Position numbers and translations under genes: made by a program
Notes under the pieces: generated by a model
Told to the model about the DNA's origin: nothing
Database searches by the model: none
What the model saw: only the letters and a program-made list of their open reading frames with translations
Shown here: piece after piece, positions 32,418 through 41,783 of the stretch
Numbering within the stretch: position 1 is the stretch's first letter
How the letters are laid out: every line of letters starts with the position of its first letter
Source: Sulfuricurvum sp.
GTDB taxonomy: Bacteria; Campylobacterota; Campylobacteria; Campylobacterales; Sulfurimonadaceae
Assembly: GCF_028710345.1 (NCBI RefSeq)
Contig: NZ_JAQTUH010000001.1
Span: 124,001-188,000, forward strand
Reading direction: 5' to 3'
DNA length: 64,000 nucleotides

Positions 32418-33082
32418 AGTATATGCTTCATCAGCAAGCGGGTTCGCAAGAACTCGTTATATCGGGAGAAGAGTATAAATATCTCATCAAAGTACGCCGA
32501 CATAAAGTGGATGATCTCATCATCTTTCGCCATAAAGAGCAACTGCAAACAGCCTATTACTATCGCCTAAATCGAACCGATGGTAAAAATGGCTATTTTA
32601 GCTTGGAAAGTTCTGTTAAGAATCTTTGCGAAGCACCGAAAAAACTCCATATTGGATGGTGTATCGTTGATCCCAAGACTATCGAAAAAACCTTACCGAT
32701 GCTTACCGAACTAGGGGTCGCTAAAATTACGTTTATCCATTGTCGCCGCTCTCAGCAAAACTTTCGACTCGATTTTGAACGGTTCAACCGAATTATGGAG
32801 AGTTCGATAATGCAATGCGGACGTACCTCTTTTATAGAACTCTCCGAAACTCCTGCACTTAGTACGTTTTTAACCACCCATCCCGAAGCGGTTATTTTGG
32901 ATTTCGGAGGGGAAGCCCTTGGAGTCGATGAAGAGATTGAAACCGTAGTCATCGGATGCGAGGGGGGATTTGATGAGGGTGAGCGAAAAGGATTTAATAG
33001 CCACTGTATCCGTCATTTTAACCTCCCGATGATTTTACGTTCAGAGACAGCGGCGGTGGCGATTGCCTCGATGAGGTTGTAA
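32414..33082 (+). CDS. rsmE: 16S rRNA (uracil1498-N3)-methyltransferase
   Basis: The protein of about 222 residues has an N-terminal PUA-like domain (ELVISGEEYKYLIKVRRHK) and a C-terminal SPOUT domain with IGPEGG replaced by VIGCEGGFDEGE and the knot end LRSETAAVAIASMRL. It methylates U1498 in the 3' minor domain of 16S rRNA. The GTG at 32414 shares bases with the upstream stop (GTGA); ATG 32402 and ATG 32423 are other possible starts. Confidence 0.9.
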   Translation: MKYMLHQQAGSQELVISGEEYKYLIKVRRHKVDDLIIFRHKEQLQTAYYYRLNRTDGKNGYFSLESSVKNLCEAPKKLHIGWCIVDPKTIEKTLPMLTELGVAKITFIHCRRSQQNFRLDFERFNRIMESSIMQCGRTSFIELSETPALSTFLTTHPEAVILDFGGEALGVDEEIETVVIGCEGGFDEGERKGFNSHCIRHFNLPMILRSETAAVAIASMRL

Positions 33083-33099
33083 ATTTAAAAAGTTTTCGG

Positions 33100-33105
33100 T
33101 ATAAT
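33100..33105 (+). promoter_or_regulatory. -10 box of rpmE
   Basis: TATAAT just after rsmE would give rpmE a leader of about 77 bases. The leader is open in frame with rpmE, but the L31 start at 33189 is far better. Confidence 0.5.
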
Positions 33106-33188
33106 TCGCCTCCAACAATCCGTCCCCAGGTATGGATGTAAAATCAAAACCGATTGACGTACAACGCCGTCACTCACAAGGTAAAACT

Positions 33189-33392
33189 ATGAAAAAAGAT
33201 CTTCACCCAAATGTTGTAGAGAGTACAGTAGTATGTGCTTGTGGTAACACATTTACAACAACAAGTACAAAAGAATCAATCCGTGTTGATATTTGTAATG
33301 AATGTCACCCGTTCTATACAGGTTCTGAGCGTCAAGTAGACACTGCTGGACGTATCGATAAATTCAAAAAACGTTACGCATTAAATTCGTAA
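33189..33392 (+). CDS. rpmE: 50S ribosomal protein L31, zinc-binding form
   Basis: The 67-residue protein starts [22 protein letters not shown] and has the CXC plus CNEC Cys pattern of the zinc-binding L31 type, ending in [10 protein letters not shown]31 bridges the two ribosomal subunits. The ATG at 33189 is used because the 19 extra codons upstream do not belong to L31. A hairpin follows 10 bases after the stop. Confidence 0.96.
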   Translation: MKKDLHPNVVESTVVCACGNTFTTTSTKESIRVDICNECHPFYTGSERQVDTAGRIDKFKKRYALNS

Positions 33393-33402
33393 TCTAAACC
33401 TT

Positions 33403-33418
33403 TGCCTCTTTGGGGGCA
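33403..33418 (+). terminator. hairpin between rpmE and rsmI
   Basis: TGCCTC (33403-33408) pairs with GGGGCA (33413-33418), with one G-U pair and a TTTG loop. It ends 17 bases before the rsmI start and lacks a T run, so it may act as an attenuator. Confidence 0.4.
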
Positions 33419-33434
33419 GAAACCGAGCACTCTT

Positions 33435-34244
33435 ATGCTAAGCCTCGTCCCAACCCCTATCGGTAATATTTCTGATATATCTATCCGTTCACTTGAAGTT
33501 CTCTCTGTTGCTGATATTATCCTCTGCGAAGATACCCGTGTTACTAAAAAACTGATTCATCTACTCAAAGAACGTCACAACCTCACCACGACTGAACCCC
33601 AATTTCTGAGTCTCCATTCGCATAATGAATTGGAATTTGTTTCAAAACTGACACCAGAGTTTTTTAATGGTAATGTCGTCTATGTCAGTGATGCCGGGAT
33701 GCCGGGGATTAGTGATCCTGGACAGATGCTGGTACGCTATTGTTTGGATAAGGGAATAAATTATGATATTCTTCCCGGTGCGAACGCCGTTTTGAGTGCA
33801 TTTGTGGCGAGTGGCTTTTGTGAGACAAAAATGCTTTTTTTCGGATTTTTACCGCACAAAGGGCATGATCGCTCCGCCGCACTTCAAGAGGCATTGTTCA
33901 ATGGTTATACGACAGTGTTGTATGAATCTCCCAAACGTTTAGAGAAATTACTTTCAGAGATTGCAATTTCTGCACCAGTACGCCGAGTTTTTTTAGCCAA
34001 AGAGTTGACGAAAAAATTTCAACGTTTTTTCCACGGTACGGCACAACAATTGCTTAGCGAGATGGAATCGGAGATACGGGGAGAGTGGGTTGTTGTAATC
34101 GAAGCTTCTGAATCTCGTGGAGCGAGCCTCAATGAACAGGATATTCTTGAACTTGATATCCCCAAAAAAGCGGCTTCTAAGCTGATTGCAAAAATTACGG
34201 GTGAAAATCCAAAAGAGTGCTATACTCGCCTCTTAAACTACTAA
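33435..34244 (+). CDS. rsmI: 16S rRNA (cytidine1402-2'-O)-methyltransferase
   Basis: The 269-residue protein has the tetrapyrrole-methylase-type fold with LVPTPIGNISDISIRSLEVL, CEDTRVTKKL, VSDAGMPGISDPG, ILPGANAVLSAFVASGF and LYESPKRLEKLL, all RsmI marks. It methylates the ribose of C1402 in the decoding centre. The ATG at 33435 is chosen since the family begins with this LVPTPIGN strand. rlmB follows eight bases later. Confidence 0.95.
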   Translation: MLSLVPTPIGNISDISIRSLEVLSVADIILCEDTRVTKKLIHLLKERHNLTTTEPQFLSLHSHNELEFVSKLTPEFFNGNVVYVSDAGMPGISDPGQMLVRYCLDKGINYDILPGANAVLSAFVASGFCETKMLFFGFLPHKGHDRSAALQEALFNGYTTVLYESPKRLEKLLSEIAISAPVRRVFLAKELTKKFQRFFHGTAQQLLSEMESEIRGEWVVVIEASESRGASLNEQDILELDIPKKAASKLIAKITGENPKECYTRLLNY

Positions 34245-34252
34245 GGAAAACT

Positions 34253-34930
34253 ATGCTTATTTACGGAAAACAACCGGTGTTTTATGCCCTAGAGCGTCAC
34301 CGTTCACGGATTAAAACACTCTATCTTGCCAAAGAGATTGATAAAAAAGAGTACGGTCTGTTGATGAAAATGGGTTTTGAAGTAAAACGTATCCCTGAAA
34401 ACGCGGCGCAAGCAATGGTCAAGGGGGGGAATCATCAAGGCTACATTGCTGAAATTTCTCAAATGGTCCCTTATGCCTCCCCATTTTTAAAATCGTGCAG
34501 TTTTGTTGTGATTTTAAGCTCCATAACCGATATGGGTAACATCGGGGCATTAGTGCGCAGTGCGTATGCACTGGGTGTAGATGCGTTAGTCATTAGCGGT
34601 ATAAAAGAGCCGAATTTTGAATCAATTATCCGAACGAGCAGCGGAGCAGCACTCGATTTACCGATAGTTGTGATTCATAATATCCATGATGTTATGCATG
34701 AGTTAAAACAATCGAAATTTTCACTTTATGGGGCAGTTCTCGGTGGTGAGAATGTACGTGAGATGAGTTTTGCACCCAAGCGAGCACTCATACTCGGTAA
34801 TGAGGGAGAGGGGCTAAGCGGTCGGGTTCAAAAAGGGCTTGATCATGGCGTTTCTATCCCTATGGCACACGATTTTGACTCACTGAATGTGGGTGTTGCG
34901 GGGGCAATTTTAATGGAGAGAATGCGATGA
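34253..34930 (+). CDS. rlmB: 23S rRNA (guanosine2251-2'-O)-methyltransferase, TrmH/SpoU family
   Basis: The 225-residue protein begins MLIYGKQPVFYALERH, the RlmB substrate-binding opening, and carries SPOUT motifs 1-3: ITDMGNIGALVRSAYALG, LILGNEGEGLS and DSLNVGVAGAILMERMR. It methylates G2251 in the P loop of 23S rRNA. It follows rsmI closely and overlaps the next gene start (ATGA). Confidence 0.9.
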   Translation: MLIYGKQPVFYALERHRSRIKTLYLAKEIDKKEYGLLMKMGFEVKRIPENAAQAMVKGGNHQGYIAEISQMVPYASPFLKSCSFVVILSSITDMGNIGALVRSAYALGVDALVISGIKEPNFESIIRTSSGAALDLPIVVIHNIHDVMHELKQSKFSLYGAVLGGENVREMSFAPKRALILGNEGEGLSGRVQKGLDHGVSIPMAHDFDSLNVGVAGAILMERMR

Positions 34931-35733
34931 GTAAAGTAAAAACATTTGATGATATAGTCTCTTTAGGGGTTAATAGTATCCATGAACATACTCATATTTC
35001 ACGTGCTAAATTAGAGTTGCTTCTAAACAAATCGTTTGGAGAGATAAATCGTGTCCAATTTATGGGTTTTCTCTCTATTTTAGAACGAGAATATAGTGTT
35101 AATCTCTCCAGTTTACGGGATGAGTACGATGGTTATCTGCAAATGAATCCGAATCAAGTTACTTCGGCTAATTCTGCAATCTTACAAGCTCCTTCAAATC
35201 CCCGTATAAAATGGGTCATCGGTGGAATTCTTTTAATTATCGTATTGATCGGATTTGTAGTATTGACGCAAAACAGATTGAGCAATATACCGAAAGAAGA
35301 GGTAATAGTACTCAATACCAGTGAAGTTAATCGTACAGAACCAGCGTTATTGGTAGATCAAAACAGTACAATAGATAGTAATGTAACAGAAACAAATTCA
35401 ACAGTGGTATCGGAAGAAAACACTACTAAAAGCTCTACGGTACAAAACTTTGGTCACATTCTTCGTATCGAACCTGCTTCGAAAGTTTGGGTTGGGATGA
35501 TGGATTTACAGAGCGGTGTAAAAACACAAAAATTGACTAGCAGTGCAATAGAAATTGATACGGCTAAAAATTGGCTTTTGATTTTTGGGCACGGGCGATT
35601 AAAGCTTATCGGTAAAGATAGTAACACAACACTGAAAGAGCGAAATACTGCTTGGTTTGCTTATGAAAATGGAGTATTAACACAGTTAACGTCAGAACAA
35701 TTTAATCTGAAAAACAAGGGAAGCAACTGGTAG
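34927..35733 (+). CDS. RodZ-like bitopic membrane protein
   Basis: The 268-residue protein has a cytoplasmic helical N-terminal domain of about 80 residues (SLGVNSIHEHTHISRAKLE recalls a helix-turn-helix opening), one membrane span at residues about 97-116, a Ser/Thr/Asn-rich periplasmic linker, and a C-terminal beta domain. This order matches RodZ, which links MreB to the cell wall machinery, but the sequence is too diverged for a firm name. It overlaps the rlmB stop and is followed by an exported protein with a shared base (TAGTG). Confidence 0.6.
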   Translation: MSKVKTFDDIVSLGVNSIHEHTHISRAKLELLLNKSFGEINRVQFMGFLSILEREYSVNLSSLRDEYDGYLQMNPNQVTSANSAILQAPSNPRIKWVIGGILLIIVLIGFVVLTQNRLSNIPKEEVIVLNTSEVNRTEPALLVDQNSTIDSNVTETNSTVVSEENTTKSSTVQNFGHILRIEPASKVWVGMMDLQSGVKTQKLTSSAIEIDTAKNWLLIFGHGRLKLIGKDSNTTLKERNTAWFAYENGVLTQLTSEQFNLKNKGSNW

Positions 35734-36368
35734 TGAAAACACTCTTTTGGCTGTTGCTTTTTCCGTTATTTCTTTTTTCTGCTGAGAGTAGAACGATAGT
35801 GAATCTCACACTGTACCATGCTGATAAAGTTACGACTAAAATTATCCTTTCTGCGTTAAATAGTGTCGGGCAACGTCCTAATATTAGCCGATTTGAGTCG
35901 CTTTCTGACACTATTTTTTTGGAGATGGAACTTCAAGGAACACGACCGTTTGACGCACAATACTTTAGCGAAATCGTTAAAGAGAACGGCGTGAATGTAG
36001 TTAAAGAAACATATCAAAAAAATAAATGGATTATGGAACTCGACGGCTCTTCTGGGCATTGGAACCTTAGCGAAATTACCCCTGATGAGGGGGCTCAGAT
36101 GGAGAAATCGGCATCACCATCATGGTTTATTGTCAATCATTCAAGTGCCATTACTATTGAAGCGCCCTATGGCGGTAAATGGTACCCCGATGTAGCGGTA
36201 TTTGATGCTAATATGGAGGTTTTGGTCTCTTTGAGGGAATTTAAATCCAAAGAGAGACTCTCTTTTTCGCTTCCGGAAGGGGCGGTCTATATGAAGGTTT
36301 CATCTGCAAATGGGATGAAATTACTCAAAGAAGGGACGTGGATCGAACACACTGCGGGTGAGCGTTAA
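35733..36368 (+). CDS. exported protein of unknown function, partner of the RodZ-like gene
   Basis: The 211-residue protein has a signal peptide (VKTLFWLLLFPLFLFSAES) and an all-periplasmic mature part. The start is GTG, sharing its first base with the stop of the upstream gene, so expression is coupled. The C-terminal half (WFIVNHSSAITIEAPYGGKWYPDVAVFD) reads as beta-strands. I do not recognise the family; the coupling suggests it acts with the RodZ-like protein in the envelope. Confidence 0.6.
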   Translation: MKTLFWLLLFPLFLFSAESRTIVNLTLYHADKVTTKIILSALNSVGQRPNISRFESLSDTIFLEMELQGTRPFDAQYFSEIVKENGVNVVKETYQKNKWIMELDGSSGHWNLSEITPDEGAQMEKSASPSWFIVNHSSAITIEAPYGGKWYPDVAVFDANMEVLVSLREFKSKERLSFSLPEGAVYMKVSSANGMKLLKEGTWIEHTAGER

Positions 36369-36437
36369 GTACCATAAGCTTTTTGGTAGAGGAAAAGTGG
36401 TAGAATGGCGCAATTTTTTAATGGCAGGTATACATTT

Positions 36438-37661
36438 ATGTTTGATGAAATCCAATTTGATCGGATCAAACGACTTCCAAAATACGTTTTTGCTGAGGTA
36501 GGCGAACTAAAAATGGCTCGTAGACGTGCGGGCGCTGATGTGATTGACTTCAGTATGGGGAATCCTGATGGAGATACTCCCGCCCATATCCGTGAGAAAT
36601 TGATTGAATCGGCCAAAAAAACAAAAGTACATGGATACTCTGTTTCTAAAGGGATACCTAAACTCCGTGGTGCTATTTGTGATTGGTATAAACGTCGTTA
36701 CGACGTCGATCTTAATCCTGATACCGAAGCGGTTGCAACGATGGGATCGAAAGAGGGATATGCACACCTAGCCTATGCCATTACAAACCCTGGAGATGTG
36801 GTAGTTGTCCCTGATCCAACCTATCCTATTCACTCGTATGCCTTTATTCTTGCCGGTGGAAATGTTCAAAAAATGGAATTGCCGTTTGACGAAGATTATA
36901 AAGTGGATGAAGATCTCTTTTTTGAGCGTCTTGAACACGCTTTTCACACCTCATTTCCTAAGCCGAAATATGTTGTGGTTAACTTTCCCCATAACCCTAC
37001 GACAGCAACGGTAACACCCGATTTTTATACGCGTATTGTTGAGATGGCGAAAAGAGAACGTTTTTATATTATCAGTGATATCGCCTATGGAGATTTGACG
37101 TTTGATGGGTACATAACACCGTCGATCATGTCGGTTCCGGGGGCAAAAGATGTTGCGGTTGAGAGTTTTACCCTCTCAAAAAGTTACAATATGGCGGGAT
37201 GGCGTGTCGGATTTTTTGTTGGAAATGCGAAATTAATCGGTGCATTGCAAAAAATTAAAAGTTGGCTCGACTATGGGATGTTTACACCGATTCAAGTAGC
37301 GGCTACCGTTGCGTTGCAAGGGGATCAAAGCTGTGTCAAAGAGATTACCGATAAATATGATCATCGTCAAAATATATTGATTGAGGCGTTTAATCGTGCC
37401 GGATGGCCTATGCGACGTAATCAAGCCTCAATGTTTATATGGGCTAGAATTCCTGAATGTGCTCGCCATTTGGGAAGTTTGGAGTTTTCTAAACGACTTT
37501 TAGTAGAAGCCAATGTCGCTGTATCACCAGGGATAGGGTTCGGTGAATATGGGGATGAGTATGTCCGTATTGCATTAATTGAAAATGATAAACGTATCCG
37601 CCAAGCAGCTAAAAATATTAAACATTTTTTGAGTACGTTTAATAGCAAGGTTTCAGAGTGA
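36438..37661 (+). CDS. class I/II aminotransferase, AlaC/aspartate aminotransferase-like
   Basis: The 407-residue PLP enzyme shows GNPDGDTPAHI, GSKEGYAHLAYAITNPGDVV, VVNFPHNPTTATV and the lysine site SKSYNMAGWRVGF. The family includes glutamate-pyruvate and aspartate aminotransferases. It is coupled by GTGA overlap to hom, which suggests a role in aspartate-family amino acid synthesis. ATG 36438 is chosen on homology to family N-termini; a TAGAAT at 36401 may be the -10. Substrate range cannot be read from sequence. Confidence 0.85.
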   Translation: MFDEIQFDRIKRLPKYVFAEVGELKMARRRAGADVIDFSMGNPDGDTPAHIREKLIESAKKTKVHGYSVSKGIPKLRGAICDWYKRRYDVDLNPDTEAVATMGSKEGYAHLAYAITNPGDVVVVPDPTYPIHSYAFILAGGNVQKMELPFDEDYKVDEDLFFERLEHAFHTSFPKPKYVVVNFPHNPTTATVTPDFYTRIVEMAKRERFYIISDIAYGDLTFDGYITPSIMSVPGAKDVAVESFTLSKSYNMAGWRVGFFVGNAKLIGALQKIKSWLDYGMFTPIQVAATVALQGDQSCVKEITDKYDHRQNILIEAFNRAGWPMRRNQASMFIWARIPECARHLGSLEFSKRLLVEANVAVSPGIGFGEYGDEYVRIALIENDKRIRQAAKNIKHFLSTFNSKVSE

Positions 37662-38917
37662 TTCGTGTCGGTGTTATCGGAGTCGGTACGGTTGGGCGTG
37701 CAGTTGTTCAAATATTAGAAGAAAACCGCTCCATTATCACTGCCCGTTCTGGAGATGAGATTGTCGTTAAAAGCGGAGTAGTGCGTGATCTTTCTAGGGT
37801 TTCAGATCTATCCATCAAGCTTTCTCAAGACCCATACGATATTGTCAATGATCCAGAGATCGATATTGTTGTTGAACTGATGGGGGGGATTGATTTCCCC
37901 TTTGAAATTGTTAAAAAAGCACTTCAAAACGGCAAAGCGGTAGTTACCGCCAATAAAGCACTTCTTGCATACCACCGTTACGAGCTTCAAGAGATTGCCA
38001 AAGAGATACCGTTTGAATTTGAAGCAAGCGTGGCGGGAGGAATTCCAATTATTAATGCACTGCGTGATGGGCTTTCAGCTAATCATATCCTTTCTATAAT
38101 GGGGATTATGAACGGCACATGCAATTTTATGCTCACAAAAATGATGAAAGAAGGGGTTGCTTTTGATGCGGTATTAGCCGAAGCACAAGCACTCGGTTAT
38201 GCGGAAGCCGATCCGACGTTTGATATTGGTGGATTTGATGCGGCCCATAAACTGTTGATTCTTGCCTCAATCGCGTACGGAATTGATGCAAAACCTGAAG
38301 AGATATTGATTGAAGGGATTCAAAACATCACTCAAACCGATATCGCTTTTGCCAAAGAGTTCGGATACACAATTAAACTTTTGGGGATTGCCGCACGCGA
38401 TGGAGATGAGGTAGAGCTTCGTGTTCATGCCGCATTGGTGAAAGAAGCGGCAATGATTTCGAAAATCGATGGGGTGATGAATGGAATCAGCGTGGTAGGT
38501 GACCGTGTCGGAGAAACTCTTTATTACGGTCCGGGAGCGGGCGGGAATGCGACGGCAAGTGCCGTAGTTGCCAATATTATTGATATTGTTCGCTCCGGTA
38601 AACGTTCCCCGATGCTTGGATTTAACCATCCGTTGGAAGAGGGACTCCGACTAAAAAATCCTGATAATATACGTTCAAAATATTATTTACGCTTGCGTAT
38701 TGCCGACAAAGCAGGTATTTTGGCAAAAATTACCGAGTTATTTGCAAAACACTCTATTTCAGTAGAGGCGATGATACAGCGACCGTTTGCAGAGGAGTGT
38801 GCCCACCTCTTAATCTCCACTCACGAAGCGGTAGAGAGAGATATCCGTGCGTTAATGGGTGAGTTAGAATCACTCGATGCGGTTCTTGAAACCCCTTGTA
38901 TGATTAGGATCGTTTAA
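37658..38917 (+). CDS. hom: homoserine dehydrogenase
   Basis: The 419-residue protein has an N-terminal NAD(P) loop (VGVIGVGTVGRAVV), the central catalytic domain with VVTANKALLAYH, GIMNGTCNFMLTKM and AEADPTFDIGGFDAAHKL, and a C-terminal ACT domain (residues about 345-419) for threonine feedback. It makes homoserine for threonine and methionine. GTG start overlaps the previous stop (GTGA). A strong hairpin follows. Confidence 0.96.
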   Translation: MIRVGVIGVGTVGRAVVQILEENRSIITARSGDEIVVKSGVVRDLSRVSDLSIKLSQDPYDIVNDPEIDIVVELMGGIDFPFEIVKKALQNGKAVVTANKALLAYHRYELQEIAKEIPFEFEASVAGGIPIINALRDGLSANHILSIMGIMNGTCNFMLTKMMKEGVAFDAVLAEAQALGYAEADPTFDIGGFDAAHKLLILASIAYGIDAKPEEILIEGIQNITQTDIAFAKEFGYTIKLLGIAARDGDEVELRVHAALVKEAAMISKIDGVMNGISVVGDRVGETLYYGPGAGGNATASAVVANIIDIVRSGKRSPMLGFNHPLEEGLRLKNPDNIRSKYYLRLRIADKAGILAKITELFAKHSISVEAMIQRPFAEECAHLLISTHEAVERDIRALMGELESLDAVLETPCMIRIV

Positions 38918-38928
38918 CTTAGATACTC

Positions 38929-38949
38929 TTGCCAATCTTTGATTGGTAA
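38929..38949 (+). terminator. hairpin after hom
   Basis: TTGCCAATC pairs with GATTGGTAA (one G-U) around a TTT loop. A near-identical CCAATC/GATTGG hairpin lies between rplJ and rplL. Confidence 0.55.
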
Positions 38950-39009
38950 CCTCACCACTTTTCTCCTTAATAAAACTTTAACTTAAAATTATGTAAAATA
39001 CGCGTCCAC

Positions 39010-39105
39010 TTTGCCCTCTTGGACAAAACAGGTTGAATATTTTTAACTGCGTAGGCGTAGTTACAAGTATTGGTGCAACAAATGTCAGCACCTACGAGAG
39101 GCAAG
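39010..39105 (+). ncRNA. structured leader of the rpmJ-rpsM alpha operon (candidate autoregulatory element)
   Basis: The leader can fold as a multi-branch structure: a closing stem TGCCCTCT (39012-39019) with AGAGGCA (39097-39103), one bulged base; a small hairpin CAGGTT/AACTG (39029-39049); CGTAG (39056-39060 or 39050-39054) with CTACG (39092-39096); and GGTGC (39072-39076) with GCACC (39088-39092). In E. coli ribosomal protein S4, encoded in this operon, binds a leader pseudoknot; this fold may serve the same end. A TAAAAT at about 38996 could be the -10. Confidence 0.5.
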
Positions 39106-39130
39106 GGATTTAAACATTCGGAGCTTGACA

Positions 39131-39244
39131 ATGAAAGTTCGTTCTTCAGTGAAGAAAATGTGCGACGATTGCAAAATCATCAAGCGCAAAGGGGTAGTTC
39201 GCGTTATCTGCAAAACCCCAAAACATAAACAAAGACAAGGATAA
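39131..39244 (+). CDS. rpmJ: 50S ribosomal protein L36
   Basis: A 37-codon gene encodes [20 protein letters not shown] and ends in [11 protein letters not shown]: the four-residue zinc pattern C-x2-C...C...H of L36. It lies two bases before rpsM and heads the operon. No infA gene is found before it, unlike in many bacteria; hom precedes instead. Confidence 0.96.
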   Translation: MKVRSSVKKMCDDCKIIKRKGVVRVICKTPKHKQRQG

Positions 39245-39246
39245 GC

Positions 39247-39615
39247 ATGGCACGTATTGCTGGTGTGGACTTACCTAAGAAAAAACGTTTAGAGTATGCA
39301 TTAACTTATATCTATGGTATCGGTTTGCATACTTCACGTAAAATTTTGGATGCTACAGGGCTTGATTATAACAAGCGCGTGTATGAGCTAAGTGAAGATG
39401 ATGCAGCGACATTGGCGAAAGAAATTCGCGCAAGTGTTGTTGTAGAAGGTGATCTTCGTAAGCAAGTTGCTATGGATATTAAAGCGTTGATGGATCTCGG
39501 TTCTTACCGTGGTCTTCGTCACCGTAAAGGTCTCCCATGCCGTGGTCAAAAAACCAAAACCAATGCTCGTACTCGCAAAGGTAAGAAGAAAACTGTCGGC
39601 TCAGCCACAAGATAA
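39247..39615 (+). CDS. rpsM: 30S ribosomal protein S13
   Basis: The 122-residue protein begins [26 protein letters not shown] and contains [28 protein letters not shown] as shortened in its two halves, the S13 marks. It sits in the small-subunit head and contacts the large subunit and P-site tRNA. It follows rpmJ by two bases. Confidence 0.97.
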   Translation: MARIAGVDLPKKKRLEYALTYIYGIGLHTSRKILDATGLDYNKRVYELSEDDAATLAKEIRASVVVEGDLRKQVAMDIKALMDLGSYRGLRHRKGLPCRGQKTKTNARTRKGKKKTVGSATR

Positions 39616-39626
39616 GGGATTAGCAT

Positions 39627-40019
39627 ATGGCAAAAAGAAAAGCAACCCGTAAAAAAATTATTAAAAAGAATATTGCTAAAGGTATTGTACATATCTTAGC
39701 TTCATTCAATAACACTCTTGTAACCGTAACGGACGAGATGGGTAACATGATTGCATGGAGCTCAGCTGGTTCACTCGGATTCAAAGGGTCAAAAAAATCG
39801 ACTCCTTTTGCTGCTCAACAAGCGGTAGAAGATGCGATGGGTAAAGCAATGGTCCACGGTATTAAAGAAGTGGGAATTAAAGTTCAAGGACCAGGTTCTG
39901 GTCGTGAAACTGCAGTTAAAAGTGTTGGTGCTATTGAGGGGCTACGTGTTTCATTTATGAAAGATGTTACTCCACTACCACACAATGGTTGTCGTGCGCC
40001 TAAGCGCCGACGCGTGTAA
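39627..40019 (+). CDS. rpsK: 30S ribosomal protein S11
   Basis: The 130-residue S11 carries [49 protein letters not shown] and the C-terminal [18 protein letters not shown]. It lines the platform at the mRNA exit. Only 11 bases separate it from rpsM and from rpsD. Confidence 0.97.
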   Translation: MAKRKATRKKIIKKNIAKGIVHILASFNNTLVTVTDEMGNMIAWSSAGSLGFKGSKKSTPFAAQQAVEDAMGKAMVHGIKEVGIKVQGPGSGRETAVKSVGAIEGLRVSFMKDVTPLPHNGCRAPKRRRV

Positions 40020-40030
40020 GGAGCGAAGCT

Positions 40031-40657
40031 ATGGCAAGATATAGAGGACCCGTAGAAAAAATCGAAAGACGATTTGGTGTAAGCCTTGGCCTAAAAGGTG
40101 AGCGTCGTTTAGCAGGTAAAAGTGCTCTCGACAAACGTCCTTACGGACCTGGTCAACATGGCCAACGTCGTACAAAAATCTCTGAGTACGGTACACAGCT
40201 TCGTGAAAAACAAAAAGCGAAATTTATGTACGGCTTGAGTGAAAAACAAATGCATTCATTGTTTGATGAAGCAAAACGTCGTCATGGTAACACCGGTACT
40301 AACTTGGTTATGTTACTTGAGCAACGTCTTGACAATGTTGTTTATCGTATGGGCTTTGCAACGACTCGTCGTTTTGCGCGCCAATTGGTAAACCACTGTC
40401 ACGTACTTGTTGATGGCAAACGTGTTGATATCCCTTCTTACCGTGTAAAACCGGGACAAAAAGTGGAAATTATCGAAAAAAGTAAAAAGAACAATCAAGT
40501 TGTTCGTGCGATGGAACTTACCAACCAAACTGGTCTAGCATCATGGGTTGATATTGATCAAGCGAAAGTGTTTGGTATTTTTACTCGTCTTCCAGAGCGT
40601 GAAGAGGTAGTTATTCCTGTTGAAGAACGTCTAATCGTTGAGCTTTACTCGAAATAA
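40031..40657 (+). CDS. rpsD: 30S ribosomal protein S4
   Basis: The 208-residue protein has the S4 opening [16 protein letters not shown], a [13 protein letters not shown] segment, and an S4 RNA-binding domain ([27 protein letters not shown]). S4 starts small-subunit assembly and in E. coli represses its own operon through the leader, relevant to the folded leader at 39010. No Cys-type zinc knuckle is seen. Confidence 0.97.
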   Translation: MARYRGPVEKIERRFGVSLGLKGERRLAGKSALDKRPYGPGQHGQRRTKISEYGTQLREKQKAKFMYGLSEKQMHSLFDEAKRRHGNTGTNLVMLLEQRLDNVVYRMGFATTRRFARQLVNHCHVLVDGKRVDIPSYRVKPGQKVEIIEKSKKNNQVVRAMELTNQTGLASWVDIDQAKVFGIFTRLPEREEVVIPVEERLIVELYSK

Positions 40658-40680
40658 TCAATAAAGAAAGGGCACTCAGC

Positions 40681-41676
40681 ATGAAAAAAATTAAAACTTC
40701 TCCGCTTCTACCAAAAGAGTTTGTCGTTGAACAAATCAGCGCGAATGAAGCGAATATTATTGCGTATCCGTTTGAAACAGGATACGCAGTATCGATTGCT
40801 CACCCAATTCGCCGCTTTTTGTTGAGCAGCTCAGTAGGGTTTGCCCCAATCGGTATCAAAATCGAGGGTGCTAAGCATGAGTTTGACTCTGTGCGCGGTA
40901 TGCTTGAAGATATTTCAGATTTTATTATCAATTTAAAAGGTATCCGTTTTAAATTGAAAAATGGTCTCAAAGAGAAAGAGATTGCTTACAGTTTTGCAGG
41001 CCCTTGCGAAATTCACGGCAGCGATTTAGAGAATGATGATGTTGAGATCGTTACCCCTAATGGATTTCTTGCGACATTAAATGAAGATGCTACGTTAAAC
41101 TTTTCTATTAAAGTGTACCAAGGTATCGGATATATGCCAAGTGAAGATATCCGTGAAATGTTGGGTGATGGTTACATTGCTTTGGATGCGTATTTCACAC
41201 CGGTTCGTCGTGCTACTTATGCAATCGACAATGTACTTGTTGAAGATAATCCAAATTTTGAAAAAGTAATTATCAATATCTTAACTGATGGTCAAATCTC
41301 ACCGGTTGATGCGTTTAAAAATGCATTGGATGTGATGTATGCTCAAATGGCTGTTTTTAACAGTGAAGTGAGTATTAAATCAGCCAATCCAACGATTGAG
41401 CGTAATGATGAACATCCTGAATTAAAACGTTTGGGCGCACGTATTGAAGAACTCGGGCTTAGTGCGCGTAGTTTTAACTGCTTGGATCGTTCAAATATCA
41501 AATACATTGGTGAAATCGTTTTGATGAGCCAAAATGATTTGAAAGAGGTAAAAAACCTTGGCAAAAAATCGTTTGAAGAGATTTTAGAAAAAATCACTGA
41601 ATTTGGTTATGTTGTCGGGCAAGAGTTAGCAGACGATTTAGTTGTCGCTATTAAAAAGAAAATCGAAGCTGAATAA
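40681..41676 (+). CDS. rpoA: RNA polymerase alpha subunit
   Basis: The 331-residue protein has the dimerising N-terminal domain ([23 protein letters not shown], residues about 1-230) and a C-terminal domain (residues about 255-320, [23 protein letters not shown]) that contacts activators and UP elements. It follows rpsD in the alpha operon. The FNR-type class II promoters elsewhere in this window would use the alpha domains. Confidence 0.97.
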   Translation: MKKIKTSPLLPKEFVVEQISANEANIIAYPFETGYAVSIAHPIRRFLLSSSVGFAPIGIKIEGAKHEFDSVRGMLEDISDFIINLKGIRFKLKNGLKEKEIAYSFAGPCEIHGSDLENDDVEIVTPNGFLATLNEDATLNFSIKVYQGIGYMPSEDIREMLGDGYIALDAYFTPVRRATYAIDNVLVEDNPNFEKVIINILTDGQISPVDAFKNALDVMYAQMAVFNSEVSIKSANPTIERNDEHPELKRLGARIEELGLSARSFNCLDRSNIKYIGEIVLMSQNDLKEVKNLGKKSFEEILEKITEFGYVVGQELADDLVVAIKKKIEAE

Positions 41677-41695
41677 TCCTAGTTATTGAGCTTTT

Positions 41696-41754
41696 GGGCT
41701 TACTGCCGAAGTAAACCCGGTGTTAACGTAGATAAAGGGATGAATTTCTTTATC
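41696..41754 (+). other. two hairpins between rpoA and rplQ
   Basis: A first hairpin pairs GGG-TTACT (41696-41704) with AGTAA-CCC (41710-41718) around GCCGA with one mismatch. A second pairs GATAAAG (41731-41737) with CTTTATC (41748-41754). Neither has a T run. They may be mRNA-processing or L17-regulation sites. Confidence 0.5.
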
Positions 41755-41783
41755 GTCTAAAATAATAAACGAGGAAGTATCGT

